64,000 nt of DNA. Origin: Candidatus Dietzia intestinipullorum (lineage in GTDB: Bacteria; Actinomycetota; Actinomycetes; Mycobacteriales; Mycobacteriaceae). The stretch lies in assembly GCA_019119635.1 (NCBI GenBank), contig DWWP01000015.1:1-64000 (forward strand), given 5' to 3'. Positions 63,389 through 64,000 of this stretch are shown in pieces. The stretch's first letter is position 1, and every line of letters begins with the position of its first letter. Below the pieces are notes generated by a model. That model did no database searches and was not told where the DNA came from. It saw nothing but the letters and a program-made list of their open reading frames with translations. The translations under genes and the position numbers were made by a program.

Positions 63389-64000
63389 TCAGGACGGTGA
63401 CGGGAGCAGAGCCGTGCGTCCGCCGTCGAGCACGATGATCTCCCCCGTGAGGAATCCGGCCTTCTCGCTCGCGAGGAAGACAGCCAGGTCGCCCACGTCG
63501 GTGGGGCGCCCGGTCCGGCCGACCGGATGGAGGGCCGCGAGTGCCGCGCGCGCAGCCACCGGGTCGGGGTTCGAGTCGAGGTAGGTCTCGCTGAGGTCCG
63601 AATCGATCCACCCCGGCGCGATGGCGTTGCACCGGATGCCGTCGGAGCCCAGATCCACGGCGAGGGCACGCGTCATGCCGTGGATGCCGGCCTTGCTGGC
63701 GCAGTAGGCCGCGTGCTGGGGGTTCGCCCCCAGCCCCTCGATCGACCCGATGTTGATGATGCTCCCGCCGCCCCGCGCCGTCATCAGCGGTGCGACCGCC
63801 CGGGCCAGGAACAGGGGCGCCTGCAGGTTCACCGCGGCCATGAGTTGCCATTCCTGCGGCGTGATCTCGGCCAGGGTGCGCTCGAACATGATCCCGGCGT
63901 TGTTGACCGCGATGTCCACCCCGCCGAAGCGCTCGACGACCTCGTCCACGGCGTGCGGGATCGCCGCGGGGTCGCCGAGGTCGGCGACGATCCCGGCGAC
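63389..64000 (-). CDS. SDR family oxidoreductase, truncated by window end (N-terminus missing)
   Basis: 'GVDIAVNNAGIMFERTL', 'YCASKAGIHGMTRALAVDLGSDGIRCNAIAPGWIDS'. Confidence 0.88.
   Translation of the reverse strand, partial: VAGIVADLGDPAAIPHAVDEVVERFGGVDIAVNNAGIMFERTLAEITPQEWQLMAAVNLQAPLFLARAVAPLMTARGGGSIINIGSIEGLGANPQHAAYCASKAGIHGMTRALAVDLGSDGIRCNAIAPGWIDSDLSETYLDSNPDPVAARAALAALHPVGRTGRPTDVGDLAVFLASEKAGFLTGEIIVLDGGRTALLPSPS

Noticed and set aside
61850-63400. 516-aa + strand ORF
   Set aside because: Shadow ORF opposite the DHA2 MFS transporter.

Overview
High-GC actinobacterial chromosome segment. Gene content and order suggest Mycobacteriales, perhaps Dietzia-like; this is inferred from protein character, no search was run. 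From about 8.3 kb rightward there is a housekeeping backbone (ychF, AI-2E transporter, DUF6542, ispH, xseA/xseB, DUF4245, glpX, fumarase, PhoH2-like, glyA, coaA, prenyltransferase, mca, DUF4307, greA, SGNH hydrolase, thiolase) that, from memory, resembles the M. tuberculosis Rv1074c-Rv1112 neighbourhood. Accessory blocks sit on it: (i) 1-8.3 kb, a mobile island with a mobilization-like protein, ArdA-like antirestriction protein, a serine recombinase split by an in-frame TAG, and a type III R-M pair placed directly behind an altered ychF 3' end; (ii) 20-30.9 kb, an acyl-CoA catabolic cluster with a divergent TetR regulator and a near-perfect operator; (iii) two GntR/ABC (YtrA-like) modules; (iv) an McrB/McrC-like pair whose McrC appears to lack its nuclease residues. 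Most notable observations: imperfect direct repeats (25/31 identical by hand alignment) bracketing the R-M module, one at the ychF 3' end and one just upstream of the integrase start; a candidate attenuator leader peptide MSNARAYWRFMWAPGGARAASARVR upstream of a DAHP synthase gene; the nuclease-degenerate McrC; and long intergenic palindromes.
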